Assembly: GCA_016744085.1 (NCBI GenBank) | Contig: JADGFE010000007.1 | Coordinates: 1-39,238, forward strand | Length of the DNA stretch: 39,238 bases | Direction of reading: 5' to 3' | Source: Kiritimatiellales bacterium | GTDB lineage: Bacteria > Verrucomicrobiota > Kiritimatiellia > Kiritimatiellales > Pontiellaceae | Shown here: one piece after another, positions 16,414 through 25,734 of the stretch | Layout: each line of letters starts with the position of its first letter | How positions within the stretch are numbered: position 1 is the stretch's first letter | The notes under the pieces: generated by a model | The model's database searches: none | What the model was told of the DNA's origin: nothing | The model's input: only the letters and a program-made list of their open reading frames with translations | Translations under genes and position numbers: made by a program

Positions 16414-19275
16414 CTACCCTCCCAACGCCCCTGTAATAAAGGTGTCGATGAAGGTATAGATTCGGTCGATAATCCGCTCGGCGGTGGAGGCGCGCTCTTT
16501 CAATCCGGGCTTTTTATCCATGGCTTCCACCACATCGTTTCGCAGAGGCGACCTGCTGGTATAGAGGACGTTTTCAACCAGTTTTTCGAGCTTGTCGCCA
16601 TCAAGCCCCTCTTCTTCAGCGAGCGTTGCGAACGCCATGATTTGCTCTTCCTTCCAGTAGGATTCGAATTCCTCCGGGATATCGGCGGGATCGTCGATCT
16701 GCGGAAGATGTTTTTCGATAAACCGTTCGATGAGCTCTCGCTTGCTGCGCAGATCCGTCTCGCCGCTCAACAGGTCGATAATCGTCTTCTTGCGGGCGGC
16801 CTGCTCTTCAACCGGAGCTTCCTTGAGTTCGGCCAGCAGCTTCAGAATGTAGGCCACGTTGATTTCATCGCGATGGATCAGCTCCAGTTCGAAATCGATA
16901 TCGTTGAGGATCGAAACCTTTTCGGTTTGGTTTGCCAGTTTCACCTTGTCGTGCAGATCAAGATATTTACTTTTGTAATCCGCAAAAGACTGCTCCGTCA
17001 TGGAAAGGTCGTCGAAGGTGAACTCGGTGAAGGTTTTCAGAACGTTGTGCAGGCGGATCAGGTTGCGGAAGGTTTTGATGAACTCCAGCTCCTCCTCTTC
17101 ATCGGCCAGCTGGGAGACGCTGTTGACCGACGGCGCAATTTGAATCAGCTCAATGAATGATTCATTGAACTGCTTCACATATTCTTCATACGGATCGAGC
17201 AGAATTTCTTCGGTCGGATTTTTGTTCGCGAAGAGCGTAATGGCAACATCCGTGTTCTTCTTAAGGTTGCGAAAGCAGACGATATTCCCCTGACTCTTCA
17301 GTTCCTTGCAAAGGCGGTTGGTACGCGAATAGGCCTGGATCAGGCCGTGGTATTTCAGGTTCTTATCCACATACAGCGTATTCAGCTTTTCGCTGTCGAA
17401 CCCAGTCAGGAACATATTCACCACCAGTAGCACATCAATCTGCCCGGTCTTCATACGCTTGGCCACATCGTTGTAGTAGTTGTAGAACGACTGCGAGTCG
17501 TGGGTGGTGTAGTTGGTGCCGAACAGCTGGTTATAGTCGGCGATGAAGTTTTCCAGCTGATCGCGGGAATGCTGCGTGCGGTAGGGCTCGTCCGGTTCCT
17601 CCATCACATGCAGATCCACCTCATCGTCCCGCATCGGGAAGGCCGCGTCCAGATCCTCCTCGTTCTGCTGATACGAGAATATGGTCGCGATTTTCAGGTC
17701 GTGTCCGCCCGCCTTCTTCAGCCGGGCGAATTCCTCGTAGTAGCGGATCACCGACGGAATGCCCGACACGCAGAAGATTGCGTTGAACTGCCGTCGATGC
17801 GTTTTACGGTCGTGATGCGCGGCAATGTATTCGGTAATGGCCGTAGTCCGCTCGGGTGCGCACAGCACCTCCGCCTCGTCGATGGCCTCCACCGCAAGAT
17901 CGGTAATCTGCCCATCCTTCTGCTTGAAGGTCTTCATGTATTCCACTGAAAACTTCAGTACGTTTTCATCGCGGATCGCATCGGTGATCACATATTTATG
18001 CAGGCAATCATCAAACAGCGTTTTCGTGGTTTTTTTGATTCCCTCCACGCTCATGGCGTTGTCCTTAAATATCGGCGTTCCGGTAAAACCGAACATCTGG
18101 CACTTCGTAAAAAACGCCTTGATCGCCTTGTGCGTATCGCCAAACTGGCTGCGGTGGCACTCGTCGAAAATAAAGACCACGCGCTGGGTTTGCAGCGGCG
18201 CCATCGATTCGCTGAACCGCGCCTTCTTGATGGCTGTATTCAGTTTCTGGATCGTCGTCGCAATCAGCTTGGTATCGGGCGAGGCAAACTGCTTCACCAG
18301 CATCTTTGTGTTGTTGGTTCCGTCGATGCTGCCCTTGCAAAAGCTATTGAACTCCCGGGTGGTCTGATAATCCAGATCCTTACGATCGACCACAAACACG
18401 ACTTTATCCACCTTCGGAGAGTTCGTCAGAATCTGGCTCGTCTTGAACGACGTCAGCGTCTTTCCCGACCCCGTTGTGTGCCATACATAACCGAATCCCC
18501 GACCATACTGCACCTTCTCAACAATCGCCTCGGTGGCATACACCTGATACGGGCGCAGCACCATCAGCATCTTCTTCGACTCGTTCAGCACCAGGAAGCG
18601 CGTCACCATTTTGGCTAGATGGCACTTTTCCAGAAACTGCTCCGCAAAAACCGACAGCTGCGGTACCGGCTTATTGTTCTTGTCCGTCCAGAAAAACGTC
18701 TGCTTAAAACTGCGCTGATCCACCCGGCCGTTGGCGTAATACTTTGTATTCACCCCATTGCTGATCACAAAAACCTGGATGTACTGAAACAACGCATCGT
18801 TCGCGCCGTAGGAATGGCGCTCATAGCGGTTGATCTGATTAAACGCCTCCTTCAGCTCCAGCCCGCGCCGCTTCAGTTCAATCTGCACCAGCGGCAAACC
18901 ATTGATCAGAATCGTCACGTCATACCGATTCTTAAACCGGCCTTCCACCGTCACCTGCTGCGTCACCTGAAATCGGTTCTTGCACCAGTCGATCTGATCC
19001 AGCAATTCCACCGTGCGCGTCTTGCCCTCGGCATCGACATATTCCACCCGATCGCGCAGCGTCTTTGCCTTCTCAAAAATCGACCCCTTGCTCAGCTTAT
19101 TCAGAATCTGCCGAAAATCAGAGTCGGTTAGCGCAATCTGGTTATGCGCCTCGAGCTGCATTTTCAGATTGGCCAAGAGCGAGGCCTCATCATGCACCGC
19201 CACCGAATCATAGCCCATGCCGACCAGCTGCTTAACCAGGCTATCCTCTAAAATCTGTTCGGGTTGGGTCGTCAT
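16414..19275 (-). CDS. hsdR: Type I restriction enzyme R subunit
   Basis: HsdR supplies ATP-driven translocation and cleavage to the HsdR2M2S1 complex. The protein is 953 residues. The N-terminal nuclease domain shows the PD-(D/E)xK residues D119 (RYDVTIL) and E133/K135 (QIELK). SF2 helicase motifs follow: Walker A HTTGSGKT (K272), DECH in IFDECHRSQ, TGTP, and motif VI QAYSRTNR. A helical C-terminal region for M-subunit contact completes it. It starts 21 bases after the pRiA4b-domain gene. All sites look intact, so restriction is probably active. Confidence 0.96.
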   Translation of the reverse strand: MTTQPEQILEDSLVKQLVGMGYDSVAVHDEASLLANLKMQLEAHNQIALTDSDFRQILNKLSKGSIFEKAKTLRDRVEYVDAEGKTRTVELLDQIDWCKNRFQVTQQVTVEGRFKNRYDVTILINGLPLVQIELKRRGLELKEAFNQINRYERHSYGANDALFQYIQVFVISNGVNTKYYANGRVDQRSFKQTFFWTDKNNKPVPQLSVFAEQFLEKCHLAKMVTRFLVLNESKKMLMVLRPYQVYATEAIVEKVQYGRGFGYVWHTTGSGKTLTSFKTSQILTNSPKVDKVVFVVDRKDLDYQTTREFNSFCKGSIDGTNNTKMLVKQFASPDTKLIATTIQKLNTAIKKARFSESMAPLQTQRVVFIFDECHRSQFGDTHKAIKAFFTKCQMFGFTGTPIFKDNAMSVEGIKKTTKTLFDDCLHKYVITDAIRDENVLKFSVEYMKTFKQKDGQITDLAVEAIDEAEVLCAPERTTAITEYIAAHHDRKTHRRQFNAIFCVSGIPSVIRYYEEFARLKKAGGHDLKIATIFSYQQNEEDLDAAFPMRDDEVDLHVMEEPDEPYRTQHSRDQLENFIADYNQLFGTNYTTHDSQSFYNYYNDVAKRMKTGQIDVLLVVNMFLTGFDSEKLNTLYVDKNLKYHGLIQAYSRTNRLCKELKSQGNIVCFRNLKKNTDVAITLFANKNPTEEILLDPYEEYVKQFNESFIELIQIAPSVNSVSQLADEEEELEFIKTFRNLIRLHNVLKTFTEFTFDDLSMTEQSFADYKSKYLDLHDKVKLANQTEKVSILNDIDFELELIHRDEINVAYILKLLAELKEAPVEEQAARKKTIIDLLSGETDLRSKRELIERFIEKHLPQIDDPADIPEEFESYWKEEQIMAFATLAEEEGLDGDKLEKLVENVLYTSRSPLRNDVVEAMDKKPGLKERASTAERIIDRIYTFIDTFITGALGG

Positions 19276-19296
19276 TTTTCTGCCGCCTTCTTTAAC

Positions 19297-21345
19297 TTAA
19301 AACCATGCGCGGAGTTGGGCATTGATCTCTTCAAGGTCAAACGCTTCCGGATCAATCGGTCCGCCGAGCCATTCGAGCAGTTCAGCCTTCTCCCCGCCAT
19401 CGGGGCCTTCGAGCGTTTCCAGCATTTGGAAATAACCGTACATTCCGCCGCAGTCATCCGGAGGACACGCCCGCTTACCCTTGATGCAAACCGGCAGCAC
19501 TTGTTCCGGATCGGCCGGAAGTATTTTTTCCAAAAGCACCTGATGCTCCCAGGAATCGCCGAAATCATATTCGTAGACGATCTTATCCTTTTCCTTGCGG
19601 AGAAAATTCCGAAGAGGAACCCCGATGCTATCGGCCACCTCCATTCCCGAAAACCCGTCATCCTCGCCGCCCGGCTGATAAAACGTCCGGCCATCAATAA
19701 ATTGATGCAAATGCGAATTCGTCCAGCCGAATGCGGCCTGAATTACGGCATGCAGATGCTCCAGCTCAATCGAGGCCGGAACCAGCACCCGCCGCCAAAT
19801 GGGGGGCTTGGCATCTTTCAGCGAAATCTTCAGCTGATAAATCGGCCCGTCGGGATCAGCGAACGATTCGCCCGAACCCTTTTGTTGAAGCTGTTCTGAC
19901 ATATCCTCAATGCCGGCGGACAGCGCCCGGGCCATTTCATCCAACGGCACCGGGAACACATCAGCAGACTGCTCATTTTGATTGCAGAAAACCAATACAG
20001 AATGGATCAGCCCGCTCAGCTCGCCCAGCTGCAGGGTTGCCGGGTGATTCATGGTGTCCATTGGATCCTGTGCATTTCGATCCATGCCGCGCAACACCTG
20101 TAGGCATTGATCGTTCAGGTCCAGAAAAACTGCACGCAATTCGCGGTGCACATCTTTGAGCGGCAGATAATCCGCACGCACGCCATCCCACCGTTCCTGC
20201 CAGAGGCGATGGAACTCCTGCTGATCATTTTCGGAAGGAAACGACAACGCTCGCCCGCTGATCACCCGTCCCAGCACGGCCTCCGGATTTGTTTCCCCGC
20301 GCGAAAATGCGTCGCGCATATAGGCCTCCGCCTCTTCCGAATCCAGCGACAACCCCAACAGTACAAAATGGGCATCCAGCTCGGTCGCGGGTTCCTTTTC
20401 TCCGCCCGCCATCGAATTCAGCATCCGGGAGTCGAGCGGCTCATCCTCCGGCCAGAAAAAACTGACATTGCCCGACGTTTGCATGGTCAAATCCTTCTGC
20501 GCATTAAAAAAGGTCGCCAGCGTAAGGGGCGGAGCGGAAAGAACCGACGATGCCTCTTCGTTGCACTCGGCCAACCACAGCATTCGGGCAAACTGTTCAT
20601 AACAATCATGATCCATTTCAGCATCTAAACAGGCTTCTTCAAACCCGAGCCGCAGCGCCTGCGTCCACTTCTGGATCGTTGTGAAATCAACCACGCCCTG
20701 CTCGGCTGGCATATGCCGAACCGAAAAGATGCCCGCCTGCCAATCCTCCACCGTCAGCATCAGCGAATCGCCGGAGAGGAACCCGCACGTTTCGAAAAAG
20801 GACTGTAGATCGAACACCGATATTTCCACATCCTTCTCGAAGGGCGGCTGGATTTTATTCGCATTCGACTCGTGGTCCACCGCCAAATACTCCATGGCAC
20901 CGTACTCACCGAAATACATCAGAAAGCGATGGACGGCTGCAAGCGGCTGCTGTACGGACCGGGTCGGCACCACCGAGCCATCCGGCAGCTTTAAAACCGC
21001 CTTGCTCGGGAAAACCTCGCGCGATAAATACGGAAGAAACCGATGCCCCGGAACCAGAAAACCGGACTCCACCTCTTCCCCCAGCGGCGTTACCCGAAAT
21101 TCCGCCCCCTGGAAAACAACAGGACGCGGTATAAAGCGATCCTCAAATCCCTCCCGGTCATCCTCAAACAGCCAATCCGACCCGCAGGCCAAATCAAACA
21201 GACGATCCTCATCGGCATCGTCGAACCCCTTCACATTCCGGGCCACATGTTTCGCCAACTCCTCAAAATCAAACGATCCGGCCTGCTTCAACGCAAAGGC
21301 CCGAATCAGTTCATCCATCTTTTCTACATCCATCTTCTTCTCCAT
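19297..21345 (-). CDS. Large protein with C-terminal plasmid pRiA4b ORF-3-like domain, embedded in the RM operon
   Basis: A 682-residue cytoplasmic protein with no signal peptide. The last 180 residues match the pRiA4b ORF-3 domain (YQLKISLKDAKPPIWRRV, VIQAAFGWTNSHLHQF, YEYDFGDSWEHQV, CPPDDCGGMYGY). These are short family signatures of a domain with unknown biochemistry. The first 500 residues are acidic and match nothing I recognise. An alternative ATG at 21333 has a better-placed GGAG and would shorten it by four residues. It lies between hsdS and hsdR in the same direction. Its role may be accessory to restriction or an independent defence gene; this is context only. Confidence 0.8.
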   Translation of the reverse strand: MEKKMDVEKMDELIRAFALKQAGSFDFEELAKHVARNVKGFDDADEDRLFDLACGSDWLFEDDREGFEDRFIPRPVVFQGAEFRVTPLGEEVESGFLVPGHRFLPYLSREVFPSKAVLKLPDGSVVPTRSVQQPLAAVHRFLMYFGEYGAMEYLAVDHESNANKIQPPFEKDVEISVFDLQSFFETCGFLSGDSLMLTVEDWQAGIFSVRHMPAEQGVVDFTTIQKWTQALRLGFEEACLDAEMDHDCYEQFARMLWLAECNEEASSVLSAPPLTLATFFNAQKDLTMQTSGNVSFFWPEDEPLDSRMLNSMAGGEKEPATELDAHFVLLGLSLDSEEAEAYMRDAFSRGETNPEAVLGRVISGRALSFPSENDQQEFHRLWQERWDGVRADYLPLKDVHRELRAVFLDLNDQCLQVLRGMDRNAQDPMDTMNHPATLQLGELSGLIHSVLVFCNQNEQSADVFPVPLDEMARALSAGIEDMSEQLQQKGSGESFADPDGPIYQLKISLKDAKPPIWRRVLVPASIELEHLHAVIQAAFGWTNSHLHQFIDGRTFYQPGGEDDGFSGMEVADSIGVPLRNFLRKEKDKIVYEYDFGDSWEHQVLLEKILPADPEQVLPVCIKGKRACPPDDCGGMYGYFQMLETLEGPDGGEKAELLEWLGGPIDPEAFDLEEINAQLRAWF

Positions 21346-21374
21346 TCCAATCCTTGGAAACTATCGTTTAAAAA

Positions 21375-21395
21375 TCACGCCTCACTCATCACACA
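21375..21395. repeat. Three TCAnnnn heptads overlapping the hsdS stop
   Basis: TCACGCC, TCACTCA and TCACACA run in tandem. The TCA at 21389-21391 is the hsdS TGA stop on the minus strand. The 10-mer TCACGCCTCA is shared with the heptad cluster near 13928. Confidence 0.55.
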
Positions 21396-22588
21396 AACAT
21401 TTTTTGAAGCAGCCCCTGCTTAAACGCCCGCGCCCCCGCAACCTGCTCCTCCACCAAAGCAATCCGCCCATCCACCGCCGATAAACAATCCGCGATCTTT
21501 TGCTGCTCGGCGAGGCAGGGATACGGAATCGGCATATCGAAGAAATCAGATCCAGTAATATTCATTCGATCATGACGAGCACCATAGTTGGCAACAGCGC
21601 ACATATATTTATGCCAACACGTCGTCGAGAAGTATGATTGGTAAAAACTGAGATCACCAGATTCGAACCGAATAACTGTATAGAGCGGCGACATAACCCC
21701 CTTCCTTAACTCATTTCTCTTGAGTGGCCCAACAGGCGCTGTCACAGAAATCCTAGGATTATAAACGAAATCATCGACATTAACGATGTAGTAGCCCTCA
21801 AGATTATCTTGATTCGCGATATCTTTATCAAAGTAATCGCTTTGGTCGACAATACCCTGAGTCGCAGAATTAGTCAGAACAGCACGCTCCATAGTCCCAG
21901 TGTTTTTTTCCATAACTTTTGATGCAACCTCCCCCAGCTTCTTCTCCTCCCAATCGGGGAAGGGATTTCCTTGGTCGTCTTTGAAGCGGAGGGATTGATT
22001 GAAGAGCTTTTGCATCAGCCCCTTTTTATAATCCATCAGCAGCGCCCGCTTTTTCTCCAGCCCCTCAATCCGTCCATCCACCGCCGAAAGAAAGGAGGCG
22101 ATCTTTTTTTGTTCGGGAAGTTCAGGAAGGTGAAAAGGGATTTTAGCACAAACCTCTTTATTAAGTTTTGGTTGCGCAGTGCCAGTGTTAAATGGCTCAT
22201 AATTAATTCTCTCAAGAACTTCACAAACAAAACTCTGGGCATTCTCATGCTTGCTTCTCATTACGTGAGCATGGTTGTTCACCCAGTATTTACCAGATGC
22301 TAAAAAAACTAACCTGCTATTACGCGTGATGATGTTTGCGCCATCTTCACCAAGCAAAATTAGCTCTTCTTCAAAAATATAATCATCAATGTAATCAATA
22401 ATTCCTGAAGCACCATAGTAAGGGTAAATACCCTGAATTTTTGAACGATCAGAATCCTTTAAAGGTTTTCTTTTCCCATCCAAGAAATCGACTACCTCTC
22501 CCAACCGTTTCTCCACCCACTCCGTGGAAAATTCGGGAAAGCGGAGAGCGGGGATTTTCTTTTTCAACTGGCGTTTATTGGCGGTCAT
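21389..22588 (-). CDS. hsdS: Type I restriction-modification specificity subunit
   Basis: HsdS recognises the split DNA target for methylation and restriction. From the ATG at 22588 it is 399 residues; a longer reading to 22669 would overlap the RAYT gene by 58 bases. It shows the usual double arrangement. TRD1 begins RFPEFSTEWVEKRLGEV, and TRD2 begins near FPDWEEKKLGEV. Each is followed by a conserved helical spacer: LPEQKKIASFLSAVDGRIEG first, and AEQQKIADCLSAVDGRI near the end. The TRDs are visibly more AT-rich than the flanking genes, as is common for exchanged specificity modules. The target sequence cannot be read from this. Confidence 0.93.
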   Translation of the reverse strand: MTANKRQLKKKIPALRFPEFSTEWVEKRLGEVVDFLDGKRKPLKDSDRSKIQGIYPYYGASGIIDYIDDYIFEEELILLGEDGANIITRNSRLVFLASGKYWVNNHAHVMRSKHENAQSFVCEVLERINYEPFNTGTAQPKLNKEVCAKIPFHLPELPEQKKIASFLSAVDGRIEGLEKKRALLMDYKKGLMQKLFNQSLRFKDDQGNPFPDWEEKKLGEVASKVMEKNTGTMERAVLTNSATQGIVDQSDYFDKDIANQDNLEGYYIVNVDDFVYNPRISVTAPVGPLKRNELRKGVMSPLYTVIRFESGDLSFYQSYFSTTCWHKYMCAVANYGARHDRMNITGSDFFDMPIPYPCLAEQQKIADCLSAVDGRIALVEEQVAGARAFKQGLLQKMFV

Positions 22589-22611
22589 CTGTGGCTCAAA
22601 ATTTTCGTGGT

Positions 22612-23526
22612 TTAGTTTGCATTCAACAGGCGGTCGAGCATGCCGTCGGGTTGGACGTGGGGCGTCCATAGGTCGGCGGCGTTTTCGATGACGAATCGGT
22701 TGCGGGCTTCGGCGGCGGCGAGGTCGCCGTCGGCGTTTTTCATCTCCAGCACCAGCATCCGATTTTCTTCGAGGGCCTGGCGGACGGCGGGGTCGGCCGC
22801 GGCGCGATCAAGCGTCCAGGCCGGGCACCAGATCAGCGGGCGTTTGGTTTCCAGCAGGCGGGCGAAGATTTGCTTTTCCATCGGCGAATGAAACCCGCTG
22901 AAATAGGCTTTTGCTGCGGGGATTTTTTCGGGCTTCGGCGCATTGCGGCTGCATAGAATTCCAAGGGTTGGAAGTTGCCAAAGTGCGGGATTGCCCATGC
23001 CGCGCAGTCCGTTGGAAAATTGCGTAACGCAACACCACGGATTCATTTGAATATAGTGCGCGATTTTTTCCTCGGCCTCCGGAGAGCGCACAATCATTTC
23101 ATAATAATTGCGGTGCCAGATTTTTCCCTTGAAGCGGGGAAATTTTCCGGCCTTCACGCCCTTAATATATTCGTGCGTGGTGCGGGATTTGAAGGCGCAA
23201 ATAAAATCGCCCAACGCCTTTTCGCCCTTCCGAATGGGGAGCAATCCATGAAAATGATCGGGCATAATTGTGTAGGGGTGCGCCTTGTGCGCACCCTCTC
23301 TTGTGGACGAGGCGGGCACGAGGCCAGCCCGTACGGACGCGGCGGCTTCGCAAAGAGTTTCCTCCCAGATTCGGGAGAGGATTTCTTTTGCCGATTCATG
23401 TGCAAAAATATTTCCCGCATCCCGATGTGCGCAGATCGTGATGAAATAGGTCCCGCCGCCGGCATAGTCGTGCCCTTGCAGGCGGATGCTGCGGCGGTGG
23501 TGCTTGGCTGGATCGTAGGGACTCAT
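22612..23526 (-). CDS. REP-associated tyrosine transposase (RAYT) with extra C-terminal domain
   Basis: A 304-residue Y1/HUH transposase-like protein of the RAYT group, which act on REP palindromes as single-stranded DNA. The opening RRSIRLQGHDYAGGGTYFITIC, the HUH motif H91-F92-H93 in IMPDHFHGLL and the catalytic Tyr158 in HYIQMNP are in place. Residues 61-85 look like an in-frame insert encoded by a palindromic sequence. Residues about 185-290 (FSGFHSPMEKQIFARLL, LIWCPAWTLDRA) form an added domain that may be DprA/SLOG-like; this is a guess from pattern. The ATG overlaps the hsdM stop by one base (TAATG), so translation is coupled. It sits between hsdM and hsdS, which is unusual for a RAYT. 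Confidence 0.87.
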   Translation of the reverse strand: MSPYDPAKHHRRSIRLQGHDYAGGGTYFITICAHRDAGNIFAHESAKEILSRIWEETLCEAAASVRAGLVPASSTREGAHKAHPYTIMPDHFHGLLPIRKGEKALGDFICAFKSRTTHEYIKGVKAGKFPRFKGKIWHRNYYEMIVRSPEAEEKIAHYIQMNPWCCVTQFSNGLRGMGNPALWQLPTLGILCSRNAPKPEKIPAAKAYFSGFHSPMEKQIFARLLETKRPLIWCPAWTLDRAAADPAVRQALEENRMLVLEMKNADGDLAAAEARNRFVIENAADLWTPHVQPDGMLDRLLNAN

Positions 23527-25076
23527 TAAAAGGGCGGCGCAATTCCAAGCTCCTTGCAGAAGTCGGCGATTTTCTTATCCGTTCCGGCCATGCCTTTTTC
23601 CAATGTCTGGAGATCGGCGGATACGGCGGCGAGGTCGATGGGTTCCTCTTCTTCAAACGTATCAACATAGCGCGGAATGTTGAGGTTCCAGTCGTTTTCC
23701 GCGATCTCAGCCATGCTCGCTTCATAGCTGTATTTATCGGTCCCCTTGCGCTGGCGATAGGTTTCGACAATGAGCGCCACATCTTCGTCGCGCAGGACGT
23801 TCTGGTTCTTCACCTTTTCAAAATGGCCGTCGCCGGAAGCATCGATAAAGAGAATGGAATCGTCTTTCTGGCGGCATTTTTTGAGCACGAGGATACAGGC
23901 GGGAATGGAAGTGCCGTAGAACAGGTTGGCAGGCAGGCCGATGACGGCGTCGAGATAGTTCAAATCCCTGATGAGGTATTCGCGAATATGCCCTTCCGCC
24001 GCGCCACGGAACAACACGCCGTGCGGCAGGACGCAGGCCATGGTGCCGTTGTCGGCGAGCTGATAGATCATGTGCTGCACAAAGGCAAAGTCGGCTTTGC
24101 TGGTGGGGGCCAGTTTGCCGTATTCGCAAAACCGCTCGTCGCTTTCGAGCACGGGACTTTCCTTGCCTTTCCACTTGGCGGAAAACGGCGGGTTGGCCAC
24201 CACGGCTTCGAAGCGCCGCTCTTTATGTTTTGGTTCTTCAAGCGTGTCTTCCTGCTGAATGTCGAAATCGCGATAGTGTACGCCGTGTAGGATCATGTTC
24301 ATGCGGGCGAGGTTGTAGGTGGTGCGGTTCATCTCCTGCCCGAAATATTCGGCCACCTTGGCCTCTTTTGCCACGCGCAGCAGCAATGATCCCGATCCGC
24401 AGGTCGGATCGTAAACCGAACGCAGCTGTTTTTTCCCGGTCGTCACGATTTTTGCCAGCACGGTGGAGATCTGCTGCGGGGTATAGAACTCGCCGGCCTT
24501 TTTTCCGGCTCCGGCGGCAAACTTGCCAATCAGATATTCATAGGCATCGCCCAGCACATCGGCCTTCGTGTCGCCCAGTTTAAAGTCGATTTCATCCAAA
24601 TGGCTGAGGATTTTGGCGATCAGTTCGTTGCGCGCGTTCGGGCTGCGCCCCAGCTTGGTGGACTGCAGATCCATATCCTCGAACAGCGCGGTGAAATCCT
24701 CCTCGCTCTCGGTGCCCATGGTGCTCTGCTCAATGTGCGTCAGGATTTCGGCGAGCTCGTCGAGGATGTAGTTCGATCGGCCCTTTTTCGAAATGGCGGA
24801 AAAGAGTTGTCCCGGCGCCAGGAAATAGCCGAGCGTTTCAAGCGACTCATTATGGATGGCCGCCAGCAGTTCGGGATCATCCAATGTGCGGTAGTCCTCG
24901 ACCGCCTCGCCTTTCAGCAGCCCGTTGGCATAGAGGTCCTGTTTTTCGGAAAGGTATTTGTAGAAAATGAAGCCTAGGCAATAGTCGCGGAATTCATCCG
25001 CGTGCATCTTCCCGCGCAGCTCATCCGCGATATCCCAAAGTTTTTGTTCCAACTGCCGTTTCTGATCACCAGACAT
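23526..25076 (-). CDS. hsdM: Type I restriction-modification DNA adenine methyltransferase subunit
   Basis: HsdM transfers methyl from SAM to N6 of adenine in the HsdS-defined target, and with HsdS protects the host DNA. The protein is 516 residues. The helical N-terminal domain holds YLSEKQDLYANGLL. SAM motif I is DPTCGSGS (223-229) and the catalytic NPPF is at 295-298. GEFYTPQQISTVLAKIV is the classical HsdM signature. It is the first gene of the operon hsdM-RAYT-hsdS-pRiA4b-hsdR. The start has GGGGA a few bases before the ATG. Confidence 0.97.
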   Translation of the reverse strand: MSGDQKRQLEQKLWDIADELRGKMHADEFRDYCLGFIFYKYLSEKQDLYANGLLKGEAVEDYRTLDDPELLAAIHNESLETLGYFLAPGQLFSAISKKGRSNYILDELAEILTHIEQSTMGTESEEDFTALFEDMDLQSTKLGRSPNARNELIAKILSHLDEIDFKLGDTKADVLGDAYEYLIGKFAAGAGKKAGEFYTPQQISTVLAKIVTTGKKQLRSVYDPTCGSGSLLLRVAKEAKVAEYFGQEMNRTTYNLARMNMILHGVHYRDFDIQQEDTLEEPKHKERRFEAVVANPPFSAKWKGKESPVLESDERFCEYGKLAPTSKADFAFVQHMIYQLADNGTMACVLPHGVLFRGAAEGHIREYLIRDLNYLDAVIGLPANLFYGTSIPACILVLKKCRQKDDSILFIDASGDGHFEKVKNQNVLRDEDVALIVETYRQRKGTDKYSYEASMAEIAENDWNLNIPRYVDTFEEEEPIDLAAVSADLQTLEKGMAGTDKKIADFCKELGIAPPF

Positions 25077-25173
25077 AAAATCCCCACTAAATAAACACGG
25101 GAAAAAACATATCGGTTCTCTGCCCCGCCTTCTAGCTATTGCTTAGGGAAAAGGCAGGTGCTACCTTCTTCGG

Positions 25174-25663
25174 ATGAATTTTACAGCCATCGATTTTTAA
25201 ACTGCCACAGGCAAGCGCGACAGTGCCTGCGCCGGCGGAATTGTTACCGTTGAAAACGGGGCCATTACCGAGGTAATATTATTCGCTGATCCAGCCGCCG
25301 GGAAATCAATATTTCGGGATGAATATTGCAGTGCATGGCATCCGACCGCAGGACACCTTGAATGCGCCGACGTTTGACGCTCTCTATCCCGAAATCCAGT
25401 CACGGCTGCAGGGCCGCACCATCGTTGCCCACAACGAGGTCTTCGATCGCTCTGTTCTGAAACGAACCATGGAATACTACGATCTTTATTACGGCGATTT
25501 AGGACTGGCGGATCGCTGGGAATGCACCATGCGGATTTATAAAGCGAAAGGTTTTGTGCCTTATAAACTGAACAGCTGCTGCGACCGGCTGGGCATTCCG
25601 CTCAATCACCACGAAGCCCTATCCGATGCCATCGGCTGTGCAAAGCTCTACCTACGTCGGTAA
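25174..25663 (+). pseudogene. DnaQ-like 3'-5' exonuclease pseudogene (nonsense plus frameshift)
   Basis: Read from the ATG at 25174, the translation gives MNFTAIDF, stop, TATGKRDSACAGGIVTVENG, so a TAA at 25198-25200 replaces the Glu codon of the DxE motif of a DEDDh exonuclease. Just after, one extra T near 25274 shifts frame. Deleting it restores EEYYSLIQPPGNQYFGMNI and the remaining intact reading to 25663, with AHNEVFDRSVL and HHEALSDA carrying the other catalytic Asp and His. The original protein would be about 163 residues. An open frame from 25319 is only the 3' half. It reads opposite to the RM operon and does not share its promoter. Confidence 0.85.
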
Positions 25664-25734
25664 AATTTAAACACGAAGACTCTAAGACCACTAAGCGTAC
25701 TTAACTCTCTTCGAGCCTTAAGCGCAGCGAGTGT

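Noticed and set aside
16414-19275. Long plus-strand frames opposite hsdR and other genes
   Set aside because: They have no ribosome sites or family motifs and mirror the codon pattern of the real minus-strand genes.
22612-22669. Longer HsdS start at 22669 overlapping the RAYT end
   Set aside because: It would add 27 residues with no family match and overlap the RAYT by 58 bases; the ATG at 22588 gives the normal HsdS beginning.
25319-25663. Independent 114-residue exonuclease gene
   Set aside because: The DxE catalytic region lies upstream in another frame behind a stop, so this is the 3' part of a pseudogene.
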